From: Methylovulum sp. | GTDB taxonomy: Bacteria; Pseudomonadota; Gammaproteobacteria; Methylococcales; Methylomonadaceae | Direction: 5' to 3' | DNA length: 64,000 nucleotides | Assembly (NCBI RefSeq): GCF_028687615.1 | Contig: NZ_JAQTZU010000007.1 | Span: 1 to 64,000 of the forward strand | Part shown: positions 56,715 through 64,000 of the stretch, one piece after another | How positions within the stretch are numbered: the stretch's first letter is position 1 | Layout: each line of letters begins with the position of its first letter | Notes under the pieces: model-generated | Database searches by the model: none | Seen by the model: the letters and a program-made list of their open reading frames with translations, nothing else | What the model was told of the DNA's origin: nothing | Made by a program: the position numbers and the translations under genes

Positions 56715-58081
56715 TGGACACCTTGCATACGCTGTTTTACTTTATTGTTGCCATCGGGCTGTTAGTGTCCATCCATGAATTTGGGCATTTTTGGGTGGCC
56801 CGTAAGGTCGGTGTTAAGGTGTTGCGGTTTTCGGTTGGTTTCGGCAAAATCTTATGGTCTTACCAAAAATCACCTGAAGACACCGAATATGCCTTGTCGG
56901 CGATACCCTTCGGCGGCTATGTGAAAATGGTCGATGAGCGTGAGGGCGAAGTCAAAGCTGAAGATTTGCCGTTTGCCTTTAACCGTCAGCCGGTGTGGGC
57001 AAGGACTGTCATTGTCGCAGCAGGGCCCATTTTTAATCTGGTGCTGGCGATGGCCTTATTTTGGTCAGTGCTGGTGATTGGTGAAGAGGACATCAAACCG
57101 ATACTCGGTGTTGCCGAACAAGGCACCTTGGCCGCGCAGTCAGGTTTTGTTGAAGGTGATGTCATCCTCTCAGTCAACGGCAAAACCACGCCGACATGGA
57201 CGGAAGCCATGAGTGTGCTCATGGCGGCCGCTTTGGATGGCGAACAAGCCATCAGCGTCGCTGTAAAAGGCCAAGATGATGAATCGCTGGAAAGAATTAT
57301 CCATCTAGCGGAAGGTGATGCACAAAATCCCGAAAAACTTTTCCAACATGTGGGGTTTAAACCCTGGTCGCCTAAATTAAAACCGATTATCGGCAATGTC
57401 CTGCCCGACAGTGCCGCTTTGGAAGCCGGTCTCAAAAAAGGTGATTTAATTGTCAGTGCCGATGATGTTGCCATCAAGGACTGGATGCAATGGGTGGACA
57501 TTGTCAAAAAGCATCCAGGCAAGCCCATCAAATTAAGCCTGGAGCGTGATGGCTTGCCGCTGGTCTTGACGATTATCCCCAAAGCGACGCCAATCACTGG
57601 CAGCGGGCAAAAAGAAGGCAAAATTGGCGCATCAGTTTATGTGCCTGGGGATCTGCTCAAATCCATTAAGGTCGATTATGTCTTGTCGCCATTGGCTGCC
57701 ATTCCGGTTGCATTTGAAACAACATATTATTATTCCATCACGACGTTAAAAATGATGGGCAAAATGTTCATCGGCAAAGCGTCAGTGGAAAACTTAAGCG
57801 GGCCCATCAGCATTGCCCAATACGCCGGACAATCCGCCAGCATGGGCTTGGTGCATTTCCTGAAATTCCTGGGTTTGGTCAGCGTCAGTTTAGGGGTGTT
57901 AAATTTACTGCCGATACCGGTGCTGGATGGTGGGCATTTGCTGTTTTTCGGGTTGGAGGCCATTAAAGGCAGTCCCATTCCAGAAAAAATCCAAATGGCA
58001 TTCCAGCAAGTCGGCATCGCGCTTTTACTTTCTGTTATGGCTCTGGCGATGGTGTTGGATTTGCAGCGCCTCTTCCAATAA
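56714..58081 (+). CDS. rseP: Site-2 intramembrane protease RseP
   Basis: Zinc protease of 455 residues that cleaves anti-sigma factor RseA and remnant signal peptides. HEFGH in helix 1 (His21, Glu22, His25) and LLPIPVLDGGH (near 397-407) form the active site; two PDZ domains lie between (about 115-290). In E. coli bamA follows; here a dsbC-like gene does. Confidence 0.96.
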   Translation: MDTLHTLFYFIVAIGLLVSIHEFGHFWVARKVGVKVLRFSVGFGKILWSYQKSPEDTEYALSAIPFGGYVKMVDEREGEVKAEDLPFAFNRQPVWARTVIVAAGPIFNLVLAMALFWSVLVIGEEDIKPILGVAEQGTLAAQSGFVEGDVILSVNGKTTPTWTEAMSVLMAAALDGEQAISVAVKGQDDESLERIIHLAEGDAQNPEKLFQHVGFKPWSPKLKPIIGNVLPDSAALEAGLKKGDLIVSADDVAIKDWMQWVDIVKKHPGKPIKLSLERDGLPLVLTIIPKATPITGSGQKEGKIGASVYVPGDLLKSIKVDYVLSPLAAIPVAFETTYYYSITTLKMMGKMFIGKASVENLSGPISIAQYAGQSASMGLVHFLKFLGLVSVSLGVLNLLPIPVLDGGHLLFFGLEAIKGSPIPEKIQMAFQQVGIALLLSVMALAMVLDLQRLFQ

Positions 58082-58169
58082 GACCCATCATCTATTCGCC
58101 TAAGGATGAACAAAACCTAGCCATTGCTGTCCGACAACCAAATTACTCAAAGCAACCAACGGGAAAATC

Positions 58170-58892
58170 ATGAAAAAACTACTTAAGATCGCCGCGTTTT
58201 CAATCACGGCAGTGGCTTTAGCGGCAGCCCATGCCGATGAAAACGCCATTAAACAATCGATTGCCAAGTCCATGCCGGATGTCAAGATTGATTCGGTCAA
58301 GCCTTCCGAAGTTAAAGGCATTTTTGAAGTCGCAGTGGGTTCCACCATCCTTTATGCCACCGAAGATGGCAAATATTTATTCCAGGGACGTTTGATTGAT
58401 GTTGAATCCCGCACCGATTTGACGGAAAGGAAATTAGCCGCCACCCGTCTTGCCGCACTCGACAAAATCGGTGAAGACAAGATGATCATCTTCAAGCCCA
58501 AAATAAATAAATACACCGTTTCAATTTTTACTGATATTGATTGTGGCTATTGCCGCAAGCTGCATTCAGAAATTGACCAGTACATGGCCCAAGGCATCAC
58601 CATCCGCTACCTGTTTTACCCACGGGCGGGCAAAGGCTCAGAATCTTACAACAAAGCCATTTCAGTTTGGTGTGCAAAAGACCGCAACGCCGCCTTAACT
58701 GCTGCGAAAAAAGATCAGAAAGTGGAAACGAAGACTTGTGAGAATCCAGTCGACGAACACATGAAACTCGCCGCCGATTTTGATGTTAAGGGCACACCGA
58801 TGATTGTGACGGAAAAAGGCAATATCTACCCAGGTTACCTGCCTGCCAAAGAATTGGTCGAGGCATTGGAAACCGAGAAAAAATTGCACTAA
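58170..58892 (+). CDS. dsbC: DsbC-like periplasmic disulfide isomerase
   Basis: Signal peptide at 1-22 (MKKLLKIAAFSITAVALAAA, cut after AHA), N-terminal dimerisation domain, then a thioredoxin fold with CGYC (Cys125, Cys128) in FTDIDCGYCRKLH and the cis-Pro loop VKGTPMIV. 240 residues, standard for DsbC, which reshuffles wrong disulfides. A second cysteine pair (Cys at about 173 and 190, WCAKD and TCENP) is also family-typical. Terminator follows. Confidence 0.95.
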   Translation: MKKLLKIAAFSITAVALAAAHADENAIKQSIAKSMPDVKIDSVKPSEVKGIFEVAVGSTILYATEDGKYLFQGRLIDVESRTDLTERKLAATRLAALDKIGEDKMIIFKPKINKYTVSIFTDIDCGYCRKLHSEIDQYMAQGITIRYLFYPRAGKGSESYNKAISVWCAKDRNAALTAAKKDQKVETKTCENPVDEHMKLAADFDVKGTPMIVTEKGNIYPGYLPAKELVEALETEKKLH

Positions 58893-58912
58893 AGGGTTTA
58901 CATTAAAATTTA

Positions 58913-58938
58913 GGGACAGTGTAAGCTGTCCCTTATTT
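58913..58938 (+). terminator. Terminator after dsbC
   Basis: GGGACAG-TGTAAG-CTGTCCC followed by TTATTT; 7 pairs. It closes the rpsB-side gene block before the convergent dedA gene. Confidence 0.75.
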
Positions 58939-58960
58939 GCAAGTTCTGCGCTAATGCGTA

Positions 58961-59575
58961 TTAAGACTGGCTCGATTTTTTATGGTGGTAATACCATTTA
59001 CCTATCATAAAGGCGATGCCGGCAACGATAGCAAAAACAATAAGATGTTCGACATCACTAATCGCGGTAAACACTTCATCGGCTAAATGCCCAAAATGGT
59101 ATACAACCCAAACTATTCCGGGCACGCTGATTAACGCCGCCAGACCATCATAAAATAAAAACACATCAAAAGGTAAGTGCAAGGTTCCGGCACAGAAAAA
59201 TGTAGGCGCACGCAAACCAGGCATAAAACGGGATACAAAAATGACTTTATTGCCGTTTCTATGAAGTTTTTCCTTGATGCCGTCAAGGCGTTCCGGCGTT
59301 AAAATTTTACTGAAAAAAGGTTTTTGTGTTATTTCCCGCCCGTATTTTGCCCCTAGCAGAAAAATGGTGCTATCGCCAATTAACACCCCCGTCATGCAGA
59401 CGACGACCATGGCCCACACGTTTACTATGCCGTAATAAGCTAACATGCCTCCTACGAACAAGGTGATGTCTTCAGGAATCGGTAAGCCCAGACCACAGGC
59501 CAGCAAGATTACAAACACCAGCACATAAGGCATAATCCCACTGAAAGTCAGCGCGAAATTTAATAAGTCCTGCAC
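58961..59575 (-). CDS. DedA/VTT-domain membrane protein
   Basis: DedA-family protein of 204 residues with GLPIPEDITLFVGGML (family entry motif), GDSTIFLLGAKYGREI, FVSRFMPGLRAPTFFCAG, and a C-terminal helix. DedA proteins move lipid carriers such as undecaprenyl phosphate or phospholipids across the membrane. Start is GTG behind AGAGGGGGGTG. Confidence 0.9.
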   Translation of the reverse strand: MQDLLNFALTFSGIMPYVLVFVILLACGLGLPIPEDITLFVGGMLAYYGIVNVWAMVVVCMTGVLIGDSTIFLLGAKYGREITQKPFFSKILTPERLDGIKEKLHRNGNKVIFVSRFMPGLRAPTFFCAGTLHLPFDVFLFYDGLAALISVPGIVWVVYHFGHLADEVFTAISDVEHLIVFAIVAGIAFMIGKWYYHHKKSSQS

Positions 59576-59673
59576 GGTTCACCCCCCTCTTTTATAAATA
59601 ATTGTTTGCCAACAAAAACCGCCGCCCGTTCGGACTTGCTTGTCACCTTTGGCGTTTTTGCGGGACGATTTTT

Positions 59674-59756
59674 ATTAATTTTCCCATAAGTGCTTGCCCC
59701 AAAAAGCGCGGGTGAGGCATTCCCTGTTCAAGGCAAGCACTTATGAAACAATTAAT
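59674..59756. repeat. Palindromic repeat B, copy 3
   Basis: 83-bp relative of the hfq/hflK element. Left ATTAATTTTCCCATAAGTGC and right complement ATTAATTGTTTCATAAGTGC agree at all but three positions, and TTGCC continues both; the centre differs from copies 1-2 and contains AAAAAGCGCGGGTGAGG. The surrounding 59576-59985 contains no gene. The repeat is on the divergent side between dedA and the membrane-protein gene. Confidence 0.75.
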
Positions 59757-59985
59757 GGTATCCACGCTTCAATAAAGCATAGTCTGAAGATAATCGCTGA
59801 TAGTGGCGGGATTGTCAATTGACTGCTTGTTGGGTAGTGATTCATTTTATGTTGAATAATGACTTGAAACGACCGCTTTTGGAGATTTTTTAGTGGCAGG
59901 TTTGAGCACCCCCATCTTAAAACGGGCATCTTCCTAAATACCATGAAACCCGAAACCTAAAAGCACTGTTGTTTTAGCCGTCAAG

Positions 59986-61032
59986 TCACTGCGAAAAGCC
60001 AATATACTTCCGGTAAGGCGAATCCTGTTTCCAGGTGAAACTTTCTGTGTAATAGTGCATTAACGCCAGATAACCGAGCAGTCCTAACGTGATGGCTTTA
60101 TGGATTTCCACACCAAAGAAAAATTGCGCCAGTTGCTTGACCAACTCGTCACCATAGGCTTGCAAGCCAAATGCCAGTGCGAACGACAATACAGGCAGCA
60201 CGATAAAAATGGGCAGATGGCAGGCCCTACTTAAATGGTAAATGATATTTTGTGGCTGTGGACGATGTTTGTTGTAATCGTGGGTGACGTAAAAAATATA
60301 GGCGGTGACATCATGTACCAAGCGCGGTACGAGTATCGCCAAAAAATAATACTGCTGGGCGAACAGATAAAAACTGCTTAATACCAGCAAGACATTCGCC
60401 CACATAAAGCACTTGCCAAAGCGGGTTTTGATATATCGCTGGCATAACACCGCGCTCCCTGCCAAACCAATGCACAAACCGCCGATGATATGTTTTAGCC
60501 ATTCGACTTGTTGCGCGTCCAAGCTGTTTTTTAGAAAAATGCCGATGTAAATAAAAATGCCTGCAACGACGCTTAACCACAACAACAAATGGTAAGCCCA
60601 AGCGGGCAGGCGGCAAATTCCCCGCGCGACACCATGCTGCTGTTTTAGCACATGCAGCACCGTCCATGATGCGACCAAGATGTACAAGGCTTTGTAGGGG
60701 ATAAATAAGCTGCCGACGCCAAAAAACACGGCCAAAACGAGCGTCATCAATAAAATGTTGCGTTGGTAACGTTGCCAATAATCCGCGTTACTGACCAACA
60801 ACACGGCACTGGCGACGATATGTGGCGTACCGAATAAAATTTGGAACAGAAAAAAATGCGACGGACTGTTTGGCAAATGGATTTTTAAATAATCTTGCCA
60901 AAGTCCTGCATCCAGTAGTTGCAACAATAGGCAGACAGGGATGATCAGGTACAAGCTTAATAACAGTCGGAATGACACGGTCAACTGAGTGTTGAGCGCC
61001 ACGTCATGGAAAGAAGCGGTAGGTGCAGACAT
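59986..61032 (-). CDS. Polytopic membrane protein of unknown function
   Basis: A 348-residue protein with about nine hydrophobic segments. Polar motifs at membrane edges are unusually rich in His: FGTPHIVASA, LKQQHGVARG, VHDVTAYIFYVTHDYNKHRP and HYYTESFTWKQDSPYRKYI. Clustered His in TPH, HD and HDYNKH resemble metal sites of membrane oxygenases or desaturases, but no family is recognised and this is a guess. It is monocistronic on the minus strand. Confidence 0.7.
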   Translation of the reverse strand: MSAPTASFHDVALNTQLTVSFRLLLSLYLIIPVCLLLQLLDAGLWQDYLKIHLPNSPSHFFLFQILFGTPHIVASAVLLVSNADYWQRYQRNILLMTLVLAVFFGVGSLFIPYKALYILVASWTVLHVLKQQHGVARGICRLPAWAYHLLLWLSVVAGIFIYIGIFLKNSLDAQQVEWLKHIIGGLCIGLAGSAVLCQRYIKTRFGKCFMWANVLLVLSSFYLFAQQYYFLAILVPRLVHDVTAYIFYVTHDYNKHRPQPQNIIYHLSRACHLPIFIVLPVLSFALAFGLQAYGDELVKQLAQFFFGVEIHKAITLGLLGYLALMHYYTESFTWKQDSPYRKYIGFSQ

Positions 61033-61098
61033 GGGGATTACCTTTTTAGGGTATTATAATTATGGGTTTGTCATAAACATATTGGTGCCAATCACGAA

Positions 61099-61215
61099 GG
61101 AATGTGCATGGAATAAATTCGCGGATCAAGACCTGTCAGGTTTCTTGTGCCCCAGAGGGTATCAAAACCTGACAGGTCTGACGAGCCGGTGCGGAAATTA
61201 TTTCATGCACATTCC
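61099..61215. mobile_element. MITE-like element A, copy 2 (117 bp)
   Basis: Matches copy 1 (1855-1953) nearly base for base at both ends and in the hairpin arms, but carries an 18-19 base insertion in the central loop (around CTTGTGCCCCAGAGGG). GAA flanks both sides (61096-61098 and 61216-61218), a 3-bp target duplication different from TAA at copy 1. Confidence 0.85.
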
Positions 61216-61443
61216 GAAAGACCTTGGGATTTTTGCTTATTTTAATTTTTTGATGCCGTGATTTATTTGCTAAGCCGATGTTTATGGGTACGTTTTCCAG
61301 CCGCCACGTTAAGATGTTGTTGCTATTGGGCCAAGCTGGTGGCAAATCCTCTCTTAACTATATGACAGCGGGATGAATATTTGTGGTTTTGTCCATATTT
61401 TGTTAATTGCCTGAAAAGCGGATTTTTTACCGATAGCCGATAC

Positions 61444-61524
61444 ATTAATATTCCCATCAGTGTTTGCCAAAAAAGCGTGAACGGGGTGCATCTGTCCAAT
61501 GCAAGCGCTTATGGAACAATTGAC
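61444..61524. repeat. Palindromic repeat B, copy 4
   Basis: 81-bp copy close to copy 3 (TTCCCAT, GTTTGCC, AAAAAAGCG, then GCAAGCGCTTATGGAACAAT) with more decay in the ends. It lies 127 bases before smc. The rest of 61216-61650 has no gene; a promoter for smc should be in 61525-61640. Confidence 0.7.
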
Positions 61525-61650
61525 AAGTAAAACCGATTAGGGCCTGCATTTAAGCGGGGTATGAAAAATTACCATTTAAAGGTCGAAATTCCTTTAAATA
61601 TCGTTGATAATGTTAGCTTTTGCGCGTAGTGCCAGAGTTGTTTGTCCGTT

Positions 61651-64000
61651 ATGAAGTTGGAAAAAATCAAGCTGTCAGGATTTAAATCGTTTGTAGACCC
61701 GACGACCATTCCGATCAATGGCAATTTGACGGCGATTGTCGGCCCTAACGGTTGCGGCAAATCCAATATCATTGACGCGGTGCGCTGGGTCATGGGCGAG
61801 AGTTCCGCTAAACATTTGCGTGGCGGCAATATGGCGGATGTCATTTTCAACGGCTCATCAGGCCGCAAGCCCGTCAGCACGGCCTCCGTGGAATTGGTGT
61901 TCAACAACAGCGAAGGCAAATTGGGCGGCGAATACGCGCAATACGATTCCATCGCCATCAAACGCCAGATCAGCCGCGACGGTCAGTCACTGTTTATGTT
62001 GAATGGTGCCAAATGCCGCCGTAAGGACATCACGGATTTGTTTTTAGGCACGGGCTTGGGTTCGCGTAGTTATGCGATTATCGAGCAAGGCACGATCTCG
62101 CGCATGGTCGAAGCCAAACCGGAAGACTTGCGCCTGCATATCGAAGAAGCGGCGGGCATTTCCAAATACAAGGAACGGCGCAGCGAAACGGAAACCCGTA
62201 TGCAGCACACGCGGGAAAATCTCGAACGGCTCGATGATTTGCGCGAAGAAGTTGATAAACAGCTCAAACACCTACAAAAACAAGCCGAAAAAGCCGAAAA
62301 ATACACCGCGCTGAAAAAACAGGAACGCCAATTTAAGCTGGAATTGCTGGCTTTACGCTGGCAAGCCTACCAACTGGCCGCCGACATGCTGGAAACCACG
62401 CTGCATGAAGTCGCCGCCGGACATAACCGTCTGTTCATGCAATTGCGCGAATTGGATATTACGCTCGCCGAGCAACGTGCCGGGCATAAACTTCAGCAAC
62501 AGCAGTTTAACCAAGTCCAAGGCGATTACTACACCATTGCCGCCGATGTGGGCCGCCTTGAGCAAACCATCATCCATCAGCAAACCAGCCACCAGCAAAT
62601 GCTGCAAGACATCAACCGCAGCCGCCAGCAAATCGAACAATTGCACAGCGAAATTGCCGCCGATACGCAAACCTTGGAAGAGCTTAAGGAGGATTTGGCG
62701 GTTGCCGAAGAAGAGCTGGCTATGGCCCAAGACAGCCAGGACGGGTGGCTGGACAAACAGCAGGACATGCAGCAACAACGCTTGCTGTGGCAGCGGCAAT
62801 GGGACGGCTACCGCACCGAAAGCGCGAAATACCGTGGTCAAGCCGATGTGCAGCGCGTCAAGTCCGAACAATTGGCAAACCAAAACCGTCAGTTGCAAAG
62901 CCGTTTGGAAAAATTGCTGTATGAACGCGATGAGCTTGCCGCCCGTGATTTGGCGGAAGAGATCGCGATGCTGGACGAAGCCATCCAAACCATCGCCAGT
63001 GAACGCGAAAGCCTGCATGGACAATTGGAAGCGCAGAACCACATTATCCGTGAACAGCGGCAACAATTAAAAACCTGCCAAGCCGATTTGAATAGCCGCC
63101 GCTCCGAATTGCACGGGGCCACGGGGCAAATCACCTCGCTGGAATTGTTGCAGCAACATGCGATGGGCAAGGCCAACGAAAATCTGCAAAATTGGCTGGC
63201 GGCCTTGGGCTTGGACAAACAGCAACGCCTGGCGGAATATCTGGACGTGCAAACGGGTTGGGAAAATGCCGTGGAAACCGTGTTGGGCAATACCTTGGAA
63301 GCCGTTTGTGTCACGGATATTGCTTCGCTGTTGGCCCAATTGTCCGCGCTGACCCAAGATTCCCTGACCTTGTTCAAATTTCCGGCAAGTGCGGCAACGG
63401 CAAATTCTGATGCGGTCAAGATGCCACGTTTGTTGGATAAAATTAGCGCACCGTCGCCGTTAAATGGATTGTTGACTGGCGTGTATTGTGCCGATGACCT
63501 CGCCACGGCGGAACGTTTGTCTGGGTTATTGCAAGCCCATGAATCCATCATTACCCCTGAAGGTATTTGGCTGGGCGCGGATTGGGTCAAAGTCAGCCGC
63601 ACCCAGGACAGTAAAATGGGCGTGTTGCAGCGCGAAAAAGCCTTGCGTACCCTGAAGCAACGTCAGGACGAGTTGCGGGAGTCGATTGACGGGCTGGAAG
63701 AGCGGTTGGAAAGCAGTGAAGCGGCGTTAAAAACCGCCGAGCAACTGCGTGAATCCCTGCAAATCCAACTTAACCACGTCAATACCGAATGGTCACAGAA
63801 AAATGTCCAGCACAGCGCACAATCGGCGCGGCTGGAACAGCAGCAACGGCGTTTGCAGCAAATCCGGCATGATGTGGACAGCATCAACGAAGAACTCACC
63901 GAAAATTCGGAAACCATCGCCGAAGCGCGTTTATTGCAGGATGAAGCCGAACAAGTTTTGTTTGACCAAGACGGGCAACGCGAAGGCTTGGAAGCCCTGG
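61651..64000 (+). CDS. smc: Chromosome segregation protein SMC, 3' end outside window
   Basis: The frame is open to the window end (783 codons). N-terminal ATPase half: IKLSGFKSFVDPT, Walker A GPNGCGKSNIID and the Q-loop region, then GSRSYAIIEQGTISRMVEAK and EEAAGISKYKERR. A long coiled coil follows (about 170-500), then a hinge-like domain (NLQNWLAALGLDKQQ on, about 510-640) and the second coil. The family is about 1160-1190 residues, so about a third is missing. SMC condenses and aligns sister chromosomes with ScpA/ScpB. Confidence 0.95.
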   Translation, partial: MKLEKIKLSGFKSFVDPTTIPINGNLTAIVGPNGCGKSNIIDAVRWVMGESSAKHLRGGNMADVIFNGSSGRKPVSTASVELVFNNSEGKLGGEYAQYDSIAIKRQISRDGQSLFMLNGAKCRRKDITDLFLGTGLGSRSYAIIEQGTISRMVEAKPEDLRLHIEEAAGISKYKERRSETETRMQHTRENLERLDDLREEVDKQLKHLQKQAEKAEKYTALKKQERQFKLELLALRWQAYQLAADMLETTLHEVAAGHNRLFMQLRELDITLAEQRAGHKLQQQQFNQVQGDYYTIAADVGRLEQTIIHQQTSHQQMLQDINRSRQQIEQLHSEIAADTQTLEELKEDLAVAEEELAMAQDSQDGWLDKQQDMQQQRLLWQRQWDGYRTESAKYRGQADVQRVKSEQLANQNRQLQSRLEKLLYERDELAARDLAEEIAMLDEAIQTIASERESLHGQLEAQNHIIREQRQQLKTCQADLNSRRSELHGATGQITSLELLQQHAMGKANENLQNWLAALGLDKQQRLAEYLDVQTGWENAVETVLGNTLEAVCVTDIASLLAQLSALTQDSLTLFKFPASAATANSDAVKMPRLLDKISAPSPLNGLLTGVYCADDLATAERLSGLLQAHESIITPEGIWLGADWVKVSRTQDSKMGVLQREKALRTLKQRQDELRESIDGLEERLESSEAALKTAEQLRESLQIQLNHVNTEWSQKNVQHSAQSARLEQQQRRLQQIRHDVDSINEELTENSETIAEARLLQDEAEQVLFDQDGQREGLEAL

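Noticed and set aside
60989-61261. 90-codon frame across element A copy 2
   Set aside because: Reads through the MITE hairpin; no evidence of a protein.

Overview
The window reads as a chromosomal segment of a gammaproteobacterium. An obligate methanotroph-like member of the Methylococcales is my best guess. This is inferred from gene order (hfq-hflX-hflK-hflC-hisZ-purA; rpsB-tsf-pyrH-frr-uppS-cdsA-dxr-rseP), an HpnN-type hopanoid transporter, and protein wording; no marker such as pmoA or 16S rRNA is present to prove it.

Layout. 1-2.7 kb: end of mtnA, cysZ, two MITE-like elements placed end to end, and a ygfX-like gene. 2.8-9.6 kb: hfq, hflX, hflK, hflC, hisZ, purA, with a palindromic repeat immediately upstream of both hfq and hflK. 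9.8-15.0 kb: HpnN-like RND exporter and a PAS-PAS-GGDEF-EAL protein. 15.4-21.0 kb: pyruvate dehydrogenase complex aceE-aceF-lpd. 21.0-32.5 kb: accessory surface-polysaccharide region (Rpn-family nuclease, wzm-wzt exporter, two GT4 glycosyltransferases, FkbM methyltransferase, gene debris with a MITE, a MntA/HepT toxin-antitoxin pair, then epimerase-wbpL-wbpM). 32.6-39.3 kb: small membrane protein, LysR regulator, rhodanese, typA, hicBA, an AT-rich HNH/DGQHR gene with an apparent frameshift, DUF29. 39.4-45.4 kb: hisB, hisH, hisA, a two-gene HEPN cassette, hisF, hisI, hisE, tatABC and a small membrane protein. 45.5-45.7 kb: two identical tRNA-Phe genes. 45.8-50.5 kb (minus): di-haem cytochrome c peroxidase, glnD, map. 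50.7-58.9 kb: rpsB, tsf, pyrH, frr, uppS, cdsA, dxr, rseP, dsbC-like. 59-64 kb: DedA protein, an unknown polytopic membrane protein, two more repeat copies, and the start of smc, which leaves the window.

How the genes work together. The housekeeping blocks cover RNA chaperoning and membrane protease control (Hfq, HflX, HflKC), histidine synthesis, pyruvate to acetyl-CoA conversion, Tat export, nitrogen sensing (GlnD), translation, undecaprenyl and phospholipid precursors and envelope stress (UppS, CdsA, Dxr, RseP). The 22-32 kb region makes and exports a lipid-linked glycan: WbpL primes, WbpM and the epimerase supply deoxy-sugar nucleotides, GT4 enzymes extend, Wzm/Wzt export.

The most unusual content is not the genes but the repeats. 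At least four families of short inverted-repeat elements lie between genes, several with clean target duplications. A palindromic repeat also sits in the same reading frame inside both aceF and lpd, with paired stem changes. A HEPN gene and an unknown partner are translationally stitched into the his operon.
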